Positions 47,291 to 59,860 of a stretch of 64,000 bases of DNA are shown here, piece by piece. Below the pieces are notes generated by a model. It ran no database searches, had not been told where the DNA came from, and worked only from the letters and a program-made list of their open reading frames with translations. Position 1 is the first letter of the stretch. The number at the start of each line of letters is the position of its first letter. The translations under genes and the position numbers were made by a program. Source of the DNA: Leptobrachium leishanense (taxonomy: Eukaryota; Chordata; Amphibia; Anura; Megophryidae); contig CM019067.1 in NCBI GenBank assembly GCA_009667805.1, positions 63,718,637-63,782,636 of the forward strand. Direction: 5' to 3'.

Positions 47291-48093
47291 CTACACCAAT
47301 TTTTTTGTTGTATGCGTGTATTTCCAAACATTACCTTCTGACACTGTGGCACACTGGGTAAATGCCTGGTGGGCTCAACTGCTTGTGAACTAGCAACCTG
47401 CCAACGGCACCCACAACCCACCCAAGTCACTGCTTCCGCTGCCATCCCAACATCAGGAGAAACTAGTTTGAGAACCTAACCCACTTTCTGTCTTCCAACT
47501 CCCAGCTTGACCCCCCCCCCCGATCAAGCTTCTGTCCCCAATGATAAAGCATGCTACTCAAAATACCAATCTTGGTCCAAACTTGAATGGGTGCTGGGGT
47601 AAATGCCTAATAAAATGTAGAAAAATTAAGTATCTTTGTTACGGTGTTATGTCCCGTTAATTTCATTTTATGTCGGTTGAGAGGTTTAGTCCAGTTCCTG
47701 GAAAATTATTAACACAGAGCATTACTTTATCGGTTTTTCTATCTGCCGGTGCATTTTAGCATATATATGCTTGCACAAATGTGTTTAGCATCAACATCTG
47801 ATTACTGAGTGGCAATTTCTCTAGGAAAACGTGGAGAGTATCAAATGTACACTGCTCTGATATAGCCTTCTGGTGGGAAAGCCAACCACTATGGATGCCC
47901 ACTGGCAAGAGGATGATTTTATTTTTGTTTATTTAGGGATTTGAATACATTGGCAATATTCAAGAACTAGTTGCAAATATATTTTGAATAAATGGTAGGC
48001 TTTTTTCTTACAAGTTCTTAGTGTAGGTTTTTTGAATTTTAAGCTTTTTCATGTTTTTGTTGTTGTAATAGCAAATATAAAAAAGTATAGACT
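47291..48093. other. Intron, no recognised feature
   Basis: A C-run lies at 47511-47520. No gene is seen. Confidence 0.45.
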
Positions 48094-48096
48094 AAA

Positions 48097-48442
48097 GCTA
48101 GTGTCAGATGAGCGTCTTTGGAGAGCGGAAGGAAAGTCCGTGAGAGTGGATGTTCCTTCCTCTCGACGCCCATCTGGCCACCTCGCTGAGCGCACTCAGT
48201 GCGCTCAGCGCTACAAGGCTCGATCCTCCTATGAGAATCGTGCTTTGCAGCTCTGTCAACATGCGTCCTAGTGCTTTGCCAGAGAAGGCTTGGATAACGG
48301 ACGCCTGTCGTGCGCGGATTTCGTGCACTCACACAAGCATGCACAAGCTGTGACAGACCCCGTTGCAGTGTCAAAACGCTGCGACGGACGCTGGTAAGCA
48401 TGCCAGTACGGGCGCACATAGCGTGCTTGTCTGACGCTGACC
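48097..48442. mobile_element. H3 Harbinger-like MITE, best copy (346 bp)
   Basis: The ends are AGCTAGTGTCAGATGAGCG and TTGTCTGACGCTGACC, flanked by TAA at 48094-48096 and 48443-48445. The interior has the palindromic GAGCGCACTCAGTGCGCTC and 'gaaggaaagtccgtgagagt'. The open frames across it are not gene-like. Confidence 0.75.
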
Positions 48443-48447
48443 TAAAA

Positions 48448-48667
48448 CAGTGGTTCACAAAGTGGGCAGTAAGGCAGAAAGTGGGCAGAAAGATCCACAA
48501 GGACATTACAGAATAAGGGGGAGGATGCAAGTGTGTTAGATTAGGATCTTGTTTTGAATTTACAGTGTACCTATTACCAAAAATAAAGTGTATGTGTGTA
48601 TGAGGTCACTAGGGATGTGGCCTGATAGCCAATGGGGCAGCAGACCTAAATTGTTTGGGAACCACTG
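48448..48667. mobile_element. hAT MITE, 220 bp
   Basis: The ends are CAGTGGTTCACAAAGTG and TTTGGGAACCACTG. The flanks ACCTAAAA and GACTAAAG match at only 5 of 8, so the insertion is old or sits at a disturbed junction. The 'ggttcccaaa'-type end is typical of Charlie-like hAT elements. Confidence 0.65.
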
Positions 48668-48835
48668 GACTAAAGCTTTTGGAAGGATTAGGAATGGTTG
48701 TACGGAAGTACAACATGTAACCAAAGCAAGGCTCGAGTTGAGCGGGAACGGCGTTCCCGCACTTCTCCCACAGCAGGAACGCAGCGTTCCCGCTGTGGCC
48801 CGAGCCCGAAACGCTTGAGCAGGCTGCCACCGCCG

Positions 48836-48991
48836 CCGCACATTGCCGGTGGCCGTGTGCTTCCTGCTAGAACGGCCGCTGACCGGAAGTGCAGCCGCTC
48901 GCCTGGCTGTTTCATCGATCCCAGGCGAGCGGCTGCACTTCCTGTCAGCGGCCGTTCTAGCAGGAAGCACGCGGCCGCCGGCAATGTGCGG
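48836..48991. repeat. GC-rich snapback, ~70-bp arms
   Basis: The left arm 48836-48905 and right arm 48921-48991 are inverse complements with few mismatches around a short spacer containing 'tttcatcgat'. The preceding 48722-48815 contains smaller GC hairpins ('gcgggaacggcgttcccgc'). It leads directly into the minisatellite at 49010. Confidence 0.9.
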
Positions 48992-49009
48992 CAGAGGTGA
49001 GCTGGGGGC

Positions 49010-49296
49010 AATAATATCCAGACCTGGGGGCAATATCCATGAGACCTGGGGGCAATATCCATGAGACCTGGGGGCAGTATCCATGAGACCTGGGGGCAGT
49101 ATCCATGAGACCTGGGGGCATTATCCATGAGACCTGGGGGCAATATCCATGAGACCTGGAGGCAATATCCATGAGACCTGGGGGCATATGCATGAGACCT
49201 GGGGGCAATATCCATGAGACCTGGGGGCATTATCCATGAGACCTGGGGGCATTATCCATGAGACCTGGGGGCATTATACATGAGACCTGGGGGCAG
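49010..49296. repeat. Minisatellite, about 21-bp unit, ~13 copies
   Basis: The unit is about 'catgagacctgggggcaata' plus tc. It is the inverse relative of the array at 7150-7775 (unit 'gccccagctctcatggatat'). Confidence 0.92.
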
Positions 49297-49440
49297 TGCT
49301 GTGTATATTATTCTGGGGGTTCAGCGCTGTGTATATTATTCTGGGGGCTCAGCGCTGTGTATATTATTCTGGGGGTCCAGTGCTGTGCATATTATTCTGG
49401 GGGTCCAGTGCCTGTGTATATAATTCTGGGGGGTCTGTGC
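49297..49440. repeat. Minisatellite, about 28-bp unit, 5 copies
   Basis: The unit includes 'cagcgctgtgtatattattc' and 'tgggggct'. The previous array passes into it without a gap. It ends at a TA microsatellite. Confidence 0.9.
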
Positions 49441-49444
49441 CTGG

Positions 49445-49478
<34 letters not shown>

Positions 49479-49480
49479 AA
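49445..49480. repeat. Simple repeat (TA)n
   Basis: TA dinucleotide run. Confidence 0.95.
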
Positions 49481-49851
49481 ACGCACTAGTCCAGTTGCCA
49501 AAATCACGGGTATACCTGTACGTAGTGATACCTTTCACTGATCAGTATAGTTTCCAGTTTACACTCTTGAAAGCTTGTCTTTTAAATGTAAAGTTAACCC
49601 AATAAAAATGGTTTCGCCACGCACTGCTATACTCGTGATATATATATTTTTTTCTTCAGGTAATAGGGGTTGTGGGTGTGTTCCCTCACTTTTTTTTCCC
49701 CAGGACTTGACCCCTGAACCAAAGGGTAAGCCTTCTCTTTACCAGTTGTCAGACCCCTCGAGGCATTGACTGATTCAGCACAAGTGATATATTTTATCTA
49801 TTATAATTGTAAAACTGGATTATTTCTAATCTTTTCTTCTTTTGCTTCTAG
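49481..49851 (+). other. 3' end of the MMP16 upstream intron
   Basis: The last 35 bases are pyrimidine-rich ('tcttttcttcttttgcttct') and end in AG at 49850-49851, a strong acceptor for the exon that starts at 49852. No repeats are seen in the last 250 bases. Confidence 0.7.
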
Positions 49852-50000
49852 GCGTGGCTGCAGAAATACGGCTACCTTCCACCAACTGACCCCAGAATGT
49901 CGGTGTTGCGATCTGCAGAAACCATGCAGTCAGCTATTGCTGCTATGCAGCAATTTTATGGACTCAATGTTACAAAGAAAATTGACAAATACACCATTGA
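49852..50000 (+). CDS. MMP16: MMP16 (MT3-MMP) exon 2: N-terminal propeptide
   Basis: MMP16 is a membrane-anchored zinc endopeptidase that cleaves extracellular matrix and activates pro-MMP2 at the cell surface. This 149-bp exon encodes WLQKYGYLPPTDPRMS followed by LRSAETMQSAIAAMQQFYG and KKIDKYTI. This is the peptidoglycan-binding-like helical bundle of the propeptide, just after the signal peptide region. The first half matches my recollection of human MMP16 almost exactly and is clearly unlike MMP14 or MMP24. The second half has conservative changes (for example Leu-Asn-Val-Thr-Lys-Lys after FYG). Acceptor AG at 49850-49851 and donor GTAAGT at 50001-50006 are canonical. The reading frame starts with a full codon (GCG) and leaves 2 nt (GA) for the next exon. 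Exon 1 is not in the window. Confidence 0.96.
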
Positions 50001-50082
50001 GTAAGTGATTTTAAACTAAAGGATTTTCTCAAAATCTAAGGTTTTGGCCTAAGAATCCGCCATTGTATCGGCAAGAGACATA

Positions 50083-50257
50083 GGGGTCTATTCAATAAAG
50101 GTGAAACTCTTGGCAGGAAAAGTGAAAAATCCAGGTCAAAATAGCCAAACCAGAAACCTTCTCCCATTTATCTCACTTTCCAAATCTGCTTTTTGGTCTA
50201 GATTGCTCTCTGCTCTTGCGTATTCTCCTGAGTTTCACCTTTTACTGAATAGACCTG
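50083..50257. mobile_element. Palindromic MITE P (variant), 82 bp from the exon 2 donor
   Basis: The ends are GGGGTCTATTCAATAAAGG and CTGAATAGACCTG. Inverted text 'ccaggtcaaaatagcc' and related arms occur as in 53387-53568. It lies close to a functional splice donor. Confidence 0.7.
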
Positions 50258-51255
50258 TTAATGCCATAAATGTAAGTGTATACTGTACTGTACATTGTTG
50301 GTGATTTCAACACTTTAGGAACTCAGTAACTGCCCTTGATTTCTACAGTAAGAACACGGTGCCAATAGTAAATGTGGATACATGTGGTCTAGAATTTGGG
50401 TTATATACTATCAGTTTGCTTCGAGTGCATTGTTTTTAATCAGTGCTTAAATTCTTCTTCGCCATTGGGCACAGCTGAAATATAGAGGCTCATTTAGCGT
50501 GGGTGAGTGAGTGGGTGATGGTGGTATTGAGTGGCAAGAGCTCTGATCAAAGGCAACGTGTGATTTATTAAAGAGGCTAGTGGTAGGATATTTTGTCAGA
50601 ATAATATCTGAAAGGTAAAAGGTCCAAATCCTTAATGTGGGTCCTTTTAAATTGCTGTTTAGTCATCTTGTGGGTGAAAGATGGCTAAACTGCAATTTAA
50701 AGGGCCCACATGAAGAATTGGACCACAGGAACACCAACTGAAGATGCTTTTATGGTGAAACGCCTATTGGTGTACTGGAAGTTTTTACACTTTATTATTG
50801 TTTAATAAAAAAGACCTATTTTATACCATATTTGGGTCCTGGCTGTTTACATCTACCAAGGAGGTGCCTGAGGCTGATGGGTGATCCGGTGCACCTAGAG
50901 AAATCACCGGCTGCCTTCAAATCTGGTGTCTGAGCAATGAGACACCAGTAAATACGAGTAATGTTTTGGTATATTTTCATTTTAATTTAAACTGTACTAT
51001 GCTATGTACAATTTTTACTTTTGAGGGTCACGTAGGAACCACACCCCAGAAGCTAACACACCTACAGTTATATCATAATCCGAACGTTGAAGCGCCAATC
51101 TCTGCCACATCTTCTTTTGTTCTTTATTACAAAGGTGGGAAGGGATATACCACCAAGTGGATGTGAGAGGCTGCTGACTGCATAGAAAGCCAAGAGAGAG
51201 CTAAAAAAACCTTAACCCAATTCACTCGACTTGCACTCGAGGCCATGCAGAGACT
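50258..51255. other. Intron; foldback and polyA-bearing repeat
   Basis: 50634-50712 is a foldback ('aatgtgggtccttttaaatt' versus 'aatttaaagggcccacat'). It is followed by a 'ctgaagatg...gaaacg' motif (separate entry) and 'tttaataaaaaagac'. No gene is seen. Confidence 0.5.
50731..50774 (+). ncRNA. Possible hammerhead-like / Penelope-type remnant
   Basis: 'caccaactgaagatgc', then 'ggtgaaacgcc', then 'tattggtg'. The outer CACCAA/TTGGTG can pair, and CTGAAGA and GAAA sit in the order of the conserved hammerhead ribozyme core. The stem between them is weak and the cleavage-site triplet is unclear, so this is a hypothesis. Similar 'gaaacg' tails occur at the ends of repetitive elements with a nearby AATAAA, as here. 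Confidence 0.25.
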
Positions 51256-51256
51256 A

Positions 51257-52109
51257 TGGGGGTTATTCAGAGAGATCCGAAATGTGGCCGAAATGTAACC
51301 GGACACTGAAATTCAGCATACGGGGCATTTCGGGGCCATTCGGCTATTCAGAGAGCAGGCAATTCGCCAAATTTTGTCGAATTGCCTGCACGTGCGTTGC
51401 CTGTTCGAGGGCAGTGAAATCCCCATAGAGAAGCAATGCTTTGTCTATTCAGAGAACACCGAACAGCTGAGGAATGACAGTGAAATGCCCTGCCGTTCGA
51501 TGGCTTAATTCGCCATATTTATTCAGGAGAATCCCATAGGCTTCAATGTTAAAAATATTCAATATCCAATAAACCATTTATCATTTAATTCTGCAGGAAA
51601 AAGTCTCTTTGCTTTTTAGAATATTTTTTTATTTTTTTTTTAGGATCAAATTTTTTGGGATTTTTTTTGTCAACTTTTTTTTCTGTCTTTTTTTTTAAAC
51701 GTTTTTTTATTATTTTTGTAACAGACATTTTTATTATCATTCATTGGATCTTCTATGTAAATTCCAGACATTTACGTTCAGTAGTTTTTTTGCAAACAGA
51801 TTCAATTTTGAAACTTTAAAACTGTTTTTTGTTTCTTTTTCACCCCGTTTGTCTGCCTGTCTGCTTTTTCCGGCTGCTGTTCTGCGCTGTGATCGGCGGC
51901 TGCTCGGATTTTTCCAGCGTGTTCAGCTTCATTTTTGAGGCAGTTTCTGCAGGTTTGCGGCGGCTTTTCCCTGCACTACGGGGCCCTGCGGTGCTTGCTG
52001 AATACACCGCAGGGTCGGCAAACTAGGAATCGCCGAATCGCCCTGAAGTGCGGGGAACGAAAAGTCACCGAACCTGCGGTGACTTTTCGGATCTCTCTGA
52101 AAAACCCTG
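51257..52109. mobile_element. Long MITE, 'GGTTATTCAGAGAG' family (850 bp)
   Basis: The ends are GGGGTTATTCAGAGAGATCC and GGATCTCTCTGAAAAACCC. 51400-51600 matches 1-249 inverted. The right half (51840-52080) is more GC-rich, with 'ccctgcggtg' phrases. Confidence 0.75.
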
Positions 52110-52737
52110 TATGTTAACAAGACACAGATACGAATATTTTAAAGAAATTGATTACACAGCTGCTATATCTGCCTTATTTTATTGATTTTATACGTCATTT
52201 ATATTGATTTTTATATTTGCATGCCTGTCCCACTCATTTTTGTGGTAAGGATACACTATAGAGACACAGACATGTATATACAGTATTTTAAGAAAGCGAT
52301 CACACAGCAGCTATATTTATTTTACTGATTTTATACGTCATTTATATTTGAATTTATACTTGTCCTGTTTATCCTGTGTAAAGGGTATATTTTCTCTCTA
52401 TCACCACAAGGGCGGCGCCAGAGGTACAGATCATTCCTGTGTTTATGGTTTTATATTTTACTATTGTGTTGGCTTGTTTTTTCACATTCCTCTTTTTATA
52501 TTGGTTTTCAAACAACCTTAGGGGTTTTTTAACCTGAAACAAAAGCATATAGCTTTATTTTCTTTCCCAGAATAAATATTTGTATTAACGGTGGAAATTG
52601 CTCTATTGGAAAAGTGTACTTAAACATTTAAACGTCTTAAATTAATAATGGAGAAAACTAAAAGCTGAAAAGAATATTTGGCACTGGAATTGTAAACTGT
52701 TAAAGGTGCTGAAAATACGTTTTAAAAGTTGTTCTGT
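52110..52737. other. Intron, partial direct repeat
   Basis: 'attttatacgtcatttatatt' text occurs twice (about 52184 and 52329) with similar flanks, a local duplication about 145 bp apart. No gene is seen. Confidence 0.5.
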
Positions 52738-52740
52738 TAA

Positions 52741-53152
52741 GGCTAGGGTCAGACGAACGCAGTGCGAACGCGCGTGCAGCCGCACTTTATCACGGACGTA
52801 GTAGCGGCAAATGACGGGCAATATACGAAGTACGGCTGCACGAAAGTTCGGCCGGGCAACGCAAGCGGCAAACGCATTTTTTTAAGAACGTGATACCGCT
52901 ACTACTGACGTACAGAGTGCGCTGCGTCCGCTAGCGGCGTGTGTGTGTGATTAGGAGACGTCAGACGCTGCTAATGTCCGGCCAACATAACGTCCAGACG
53001 CAAAAAGGGTTTTATTGATGATCCGTACAAAATCACGGACGTAAATGCGCATAGTATGACCGCTATCACGTATTCCGTGAAAAAATACGTCCATTCGTTC
53101 GAACGCACTTTTTCACGGACGACGCGAAAATTGTGTTCGTCTGATCCTAACC
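52741..53152. mobile_element. CpG-rich MITE, Harbinger-like H2
   Basis: The ends are GGCTAGGGTCAGACGAACG and GTTCGTCTGATCCTAACC, with TAA on the left and TTA on the right. Its order and orientation are the same as 4398-4824. It contains many CpG and 'acgt' sites. Confidence 0.8.
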
Positions 53153-53386
53153 TTAACTTTACATATAATAATTATTATTTTTTTGTTCTGCAGAACATTC
53201 ATTCATAAGCAGAAAACCTACAGAAAAGCATAAAATGAAATGTACAAAAAAAATTTGCTACAATACCAAGAATGTAAAACTTAAGGCTTGTAGATACAAT
53301 TTATAAAACTGATGGATGAAGATAACTTGGCAAGTGATACGAGAGTGACAAGTAAAGCATGGAGAGAAGCGCATGAGCAAGACTTT

Positions 53387-53568
53387 CAGGTCTATTCAAA
53401 GAAAGGTGACACTCAGGAGAATGACTGGAGAAGTGAAAATTCTAGGTCAAAATAGCCAAAGCAGAAAAATACTCCCGTTTATCTCACTTTCCAAATCGGC
53501 TATTTGATCTAGATTGTTCTCCTCTCCTGCCAATTCTCCTGATTTTCATCTTTCTTTGAATAGACCTG
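53387..53568. mobile_element. Palindromic MITE P variant (182 bp)
   Basis: The ends are CAGGTCTATTCAAAG and CTTTGAATAGACCTG, flanked by TTT on both sides. The arms pair along most of the length. Confidence 0.8.
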
Positions 53569-53826
53569 TTTGAGAATATTTCATTTACATTACACAATAT
53601 CGGGGCAGAGAGAATTTGGTCTCGTTAGATGTATTTAACACGTGTCAAAAATGTATGTCTTTATTTCAACCTGCAATATAAGATTAATAAACTTAACGCG
53701 TGATTCGGCATTTGGGCAGTTTGTGTTGAAATTGGTCTGTGTAGGTATCCTGGTAATATTACAAATGAAATGACATGTGGGAATCTGAACTGGGTGATGT
53801 GATTTCACTGTTTAAGAAAAAAATGT

Positions 53827-54009
53827 CAGGGTTATTCAGAGACAGGCAAAACTCTGGAGAACTTTTGGAGAAGTGAAAATTCTAGGTCAAAATAGCTGAT
53901 TTGTAAAGTGAGATAAATGGGAGAATCTTTCTGGTTTGGCTATTTTGACCTAGAAGTTTCACTTCTCCAAAAGTTCTCCAGAGTTTCACCTTTTCTCTGA
54001 ATAACCATG
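53827..54009. mobile_element. Palindromic MITE P (183 bp)
   Basis: The ends are CAGGGTTATTCAGAGA and CTCTGAATAACCATG. The foldback is especially close at its outer arms ('ctctggagaacttttggag' versus 'ctccaaaagttctccagag'). Confidence 0.82.
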
Positions 54010-54319
54010 TATGAATATGAATATACCACTCCGGTGGGTGTCCAGGGAGACTAATAATGCCTTCTCATGGGTGCGGTTGGGCTTGCACTGAGATTCATTG
54101 AGCAAGTGCCCACCCACAATCCTTTTAAAACCTACTCTAGTGTAAAAAAAAAAAAAAAACCTTGAGGCACATCAGATCAGGATGGGTTAATATTTAATCC
54201 CTTTTTAATATGTAGTCAATATCCAGGCAAACCTCTCAGGTGTATCTTATGCTATCAGTAGCTTTGGTTACTTTCAGCTCCTGTTACTTTAGTTGCCTAA
54301 TTATTTTCATCAAGGACGT
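54010..54319. other. Intron, no recognised feature
   Basis: An A-run lies at about 54144-54159. No gene is seen. Confidence 0.45.
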
Positions 54320-55610
54320 AGCATAGAAACATAGAAACATAGAAAAATGTCGGCAGATAAGAACCTTTCGGCCCATCTAGTCTGCCCAATTACATGGATA
54401 CTTTACCTGGATTTATCTTTTGTTTAGGATAGCCTTATGCCTATCCCATGCTTGCTTAAATTCAATCACTGTTTTGGCCTCTACCACTTCAACTGGAAGG
54501 CTGTTCCATGTATCCACCACCCTCTCAGTAAAATAATGCTTCCTGATGTTACTTTTAAACCTTTGCCCCTCTAATCTAAGACTATGTCCTCTTGTTTTGC
54601 TACTTTGTTTCCTTTTAAATATACTCCCTTCCTCTACCTGGTGGATTCCCTTTACGTATTTAATGTTTCTATCATATCTCCTCTGTCTCGTCTTTTTTCC
54701 AAGCTGTACATGTTAAGATCATTAAGCCTTTCTTGGTAACTTTTCTCCTTCAAGCCGTACACCATTTTAGTAGCCCTTCTCTGAACTCTCTCTAAGATGT
54801 CTATATCCTTCTGGAGATACGGTCTCCAGTACTGCACACAGTACTCCAAGTGAGGTCTCACCAGTGCTCTGTACAGTGGCATGAGCACTTCCCTTTTCCT
54901 ACTGCTAATACCTCTCCCTACACAACCAAGCATTCTGCCAGCATTTCCTGCTGCTCTATTACATTGACTACTTACCCTTGGATCCTCTGAAATAATAACC
55001 CCTAAATCCCTTTCCTCAGATATTGAGGTTAGGACTGTATCAAATATTCTATATTCAGCCCTTGGGTTTTTACGTCCCAGGTGCATTATCTTGCACTTAT
55101 CCACGTTAAAACTCAATTGCCACAGTTCCGACCATTTTTTTAGTTTACCTAAATCATTTGTCATTTGGCTGATCCCTCCAGGGACGTCAACCCTGTTGAA
55201 AATCTTTGTCATCAGCAAAAAGACATACTTTTCCATTAATACCTTCTGCAATATCACTAATAAAAATATTAAATAGAATGGGTCCAAGTACGGACCCCTG
55301 AGGTACCCCACTGGTAACAAGACCTTGCGCCGAATAAACTCCATTTACCACAACCCTCTGTTGCCTGTCACTCAGCCACTGCCTAATCCATTCAACAATA
55401 TTGGAATCCAAGCTCAAAGATTGCAATTTATTGATAAGCCTTCTATGCGGAACAGTATCAAAAGCCTTACTGAAATCTAAATAAGCAATGTCTACTGCAC
55501 CACCTGTGTCTATTATTTTTGTTACCCAATCAAAAAAATCAATAAGATTAGTTTGGCATGATCTCCCTGAGGTAAACCCATGTTCTTTTTGTATGTTTGT
55601 AGCAGACTAC
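54320..55610 (-). mobile_element. CR1-clade LINE, 5'-truncated
   Basis: The 3' end (left side here) carries the 'catagaaacatagaaa' repeat and 'ggcccatctagtctgccc', typical of CR1-type tails in amphibians. The body to about 55610 encodes the second half of the reverse transcriptase on the minus strand. The endonuclease and upstream part are missing. Confidence 0.82.
54652..55605 (-). pseudogene. CR1 reverse transcriptase, broken
   Basis: The minus-strand order is as follows. [16 protein letters not shown] text lies around 55440-55500 in one frame. 55187-55426 carries [13 protein letters not shown] and LFADD, the catalytic FADD variant. 54652-55344 carries KKWSELWQLSFN, KCKIMHLG, RDLGVIIS, RPHLEYCVQYW, RVQRRATKM and the C-terminal LEKRRDRGDMI. 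A 1-nt shift just after FADD, near 55212, separates the last two frames. The element lacks its 5' two-thirds and is inactive. Confidence 0.85.
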
Positions 55611-55772
55611 GGTCACTATTCCATAGATGGTGCTAATGTAGCATCTCCATATGTAAAGCGTTAGCGCTAGGAGAAGTAACTTTAATGTCTGGCATCAATA
55701 TTCAAATGTTGCTAAACTGGGAGTGAAATCCGCACCTTGTGCAACCTTAATGTATTTTGCGCTCCCCAAGTT
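55611..55772. other. Intron, no recognised feature
   Basis: A short gap between the LINE and the Q repeat. Confidence 0.4.
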
Positions 55773-55838
55773 GGGCCATATTACATACTTGGTGCTAACT
55801 TAACCAGAGCAGTTGTAAACTTAAAACCATATTACATA

Positions 55839-57447
<1,609 letters not shown>

Positions 57448-57561
57448 TAGTTGGTGCTAACTTAACCAGAGCTGTTGTAAACTTACCAGAGCCATTATTG
57501 CCTATGGAGGTTTTCAGTTTACAGCTCTGGTTAAGTTAGCACCAAGTATGTAATATGGCCC

Positions 57562-58166
57562 ATTATGTATAGGAAACACAATCTATTCTTAACATCTTGA
57601 GGTGAAGTTTTACAAAGTGTAGGCACAAATTACCATGGGGAGGCGAAATAAAGAATTTTATCACCTCCTAAAAGCTGGTGCACACTCCAAACCCCCCTAA
57701 AAATTCCATACTCTCCGCTCATTCCACGGCAAAAAAGGTGGCCTGATCCGACGCGTCTTCTTGCCGGGAGCAGAGGGAGACTGGGAACAAATAGTTCCTA
57801 GTCTCCCTCCATGATCACTCCGCAAGCTTTTGCAGGGCTTGTGGCCCGGATGTGCAAGTCTTCATGGAGTTCAATGGACTTCACGAGCTGATACTCGTGG
57901 CGTTGCGGAAGCGCTACTGCGAGTATCGGAGCTTAGTGTAGCGTTCAGGGGCGAGGTGCTGAGATGGCGAGACGTTAAGGGAAAAGCTACAAGTGCAGAG
58001 TGTTAGCATCAAGAATGAAATAGGGTCCTGCATATTTTCAGTGATGAAAGCTAGACTATAACTATGCCGAAAATCTATTGACATTTTGTCGACTAACAAA
58101 AACGATAGGGAAATGTTAGGGACGGACTGACTTTAACTTCGTTTTAGTCGTAGTCCTTTAGACTAA
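57562..58166. other. Intron; left part of a 'gactaaaac' repeat
   Basis: 58060-58166 with 'gactaacaaaaacgatag' is the left part of a repeat that resumes at 58619 ('attttagtcgacgactaaaa'). The H1 MITE at 58167-58615 splits it. 57562-58050 is unassigned. Confidence 0.45.
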
Positions 58167-58615
58167 GGCTGGGGTCAGACGAACGCAGTGTTAACGTCCG
58201 TGTTGCCGCACATAAGTACGTCCGTGATAGCATACAATTGTGTTAAATGAAGCCCCACACACGAAGTACGTCCGCACAGAAGTGCGGAGGCATGACGGAC
58301 GCTGCAAACGGACGCAGGTTAGGCAAGAACGTAATACTGCTAGAACGGACGTGCGGAGTGCGCCACGTCCACAACGTCCACATACCTTTCTGTGTGAGTG
58401 ATGGAGCGTGGTCAGATGGACTGCATTTATACGTCCAGCATTTTTGACGGACAGAATGTTTTTTCATTGTAATTTATTTTCCCTGCTACATCAGTCAAAA
58501 AATCCGTCAGTGAAAAAAACGGACTGTGTGGCCACTACCTTGTCGTCAGTCAGAAAGTACGTCCGTACTGCACGGACGCACAGTCCGTACAAAATGCGCT
58601 CATCTGACCCTAGCC
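58167..58615. mobile_element. CpG-rich MITE, Harbinger-like H1
   Basis: The ends are GGCTGGGGTCAGACGAACG and GCTCATCTGACCCTAGCC, flanked by TAA at 58164-58166 and 58616-58618. The interior has 'cacacgaagtacgtccgcac' and 'gtgtgagtgatgga', as in 2055-2451. Confidence 0.8.
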
Positions 58616-58618
58616 TAA

Positions 58619-59860
58619 AAGGAAATGGCATTTTAGTCGACGACTAAAATTATAAGAAATCTATTGACCTTACCATCAACTAATAAAAACTAGAGGAAAA
58701 CTTAGGGAGGGACTAATTTTAATTTAGTTTTAGTCAGTCCTTTGACTAAAATTCCAGTTAGTTTTGGTCATATTTTTGTCGATTTTAAAATGACACTACT
58801 TCCAGCTAAAAGACAAACTCATGAGATGGGTTTATAAAACCACTAAATTTTCCTTAATGGGCAAGAACAAGGAGGTGGGCTATAAATTTGGGCACAACAG
58901 ACGCACTGCCAGTCAGGAACATGCCAAAACTGTGTGGCTCATCACTGCTGATGATCTGGTACCTAGGCCATACCCAGTATAAATGGGCATACCAGGCAAT
59001 AGACTTGCATACTTGAGTGCATCTAATAATGGGTGATTTCTGTGCAATTCCTGGATCTTGCACCAAAACAGTGAATTTTCTTCTTGTGAATACTAAATGG
59101 CTACTGACATGAAGCATTCATAACCTACACCTTCCTGTGCTTGATGTTTTTTTATATGGAACTTGCTACATTTACAAATGTGTGCAGATGTTTTATTGAA
59201 TATAATATTGTGTTTTGTTTTATCCCCATGCTTCATTCGTAGTCAAATAACAATGAGGTGAGCAAAGTAATGTTAACATTTAATGTTTTACTTCCTTTTA
59301 CGGGTTTGATGGGTTATTCACAAAGTGCCTATGTTTACAAATACATGTGAAAGTTGCCAGTATTGCCGACATTTCAGAAAACTAATACCCAAACAGCATC
59401 AGTAGACGTTTTAATGTAACGCTACATGTAGTGTGTTTGTGTATATCCAGTTTAAAATATAGTTTTTTTTTTAGGGTTAAAAATTAGATTGTTGGTGTCA
59501 CAATGCATTTTTAATGAAATCCTAATCTATACCATCCAATTTTCTGGACTTGTTTAGATAGTTACATTCTATGAGAAAATCTGTTCAGGGATTCAGTAAT
59601 TTGTTTATTTTACATATTTTCTTCTAAAATTGGATAAATCTTCCAAAACTGAAATGTTTTTTTTAAAAAGTCCATTGAGTAATAGCACTTATTTCCGTTG
59701 TCTATAGTTCTATGTACTCTGTATTTCAGAAGGCTATAGAGGGGCCCTTTGCGTCAGGAGAAATATTTGGGTGCATTGCTAGGAGTAAAATATCACTGAC
59801 CACAAATTATATGTGAATTCCTAACTAATTGACTTCGGCTTTATACATTTGTTGTCGTTT
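58619..59860. other. Intron; right part of a 'gactaaaac' repeat, then unique
   Basis: 58619-58790 continues the repeat with 'ttttaatttagttttagtc'. After about 58800 nothing is recognised. Confidence 0.45.

Noticed and set aside
48688..49230. 180-codon proline-rich open frame on the minus strand
   Set aside because: It spans the 21-bp minisatellite and the GC snapback. Several overlapping frames on both strands are open for the same reason.
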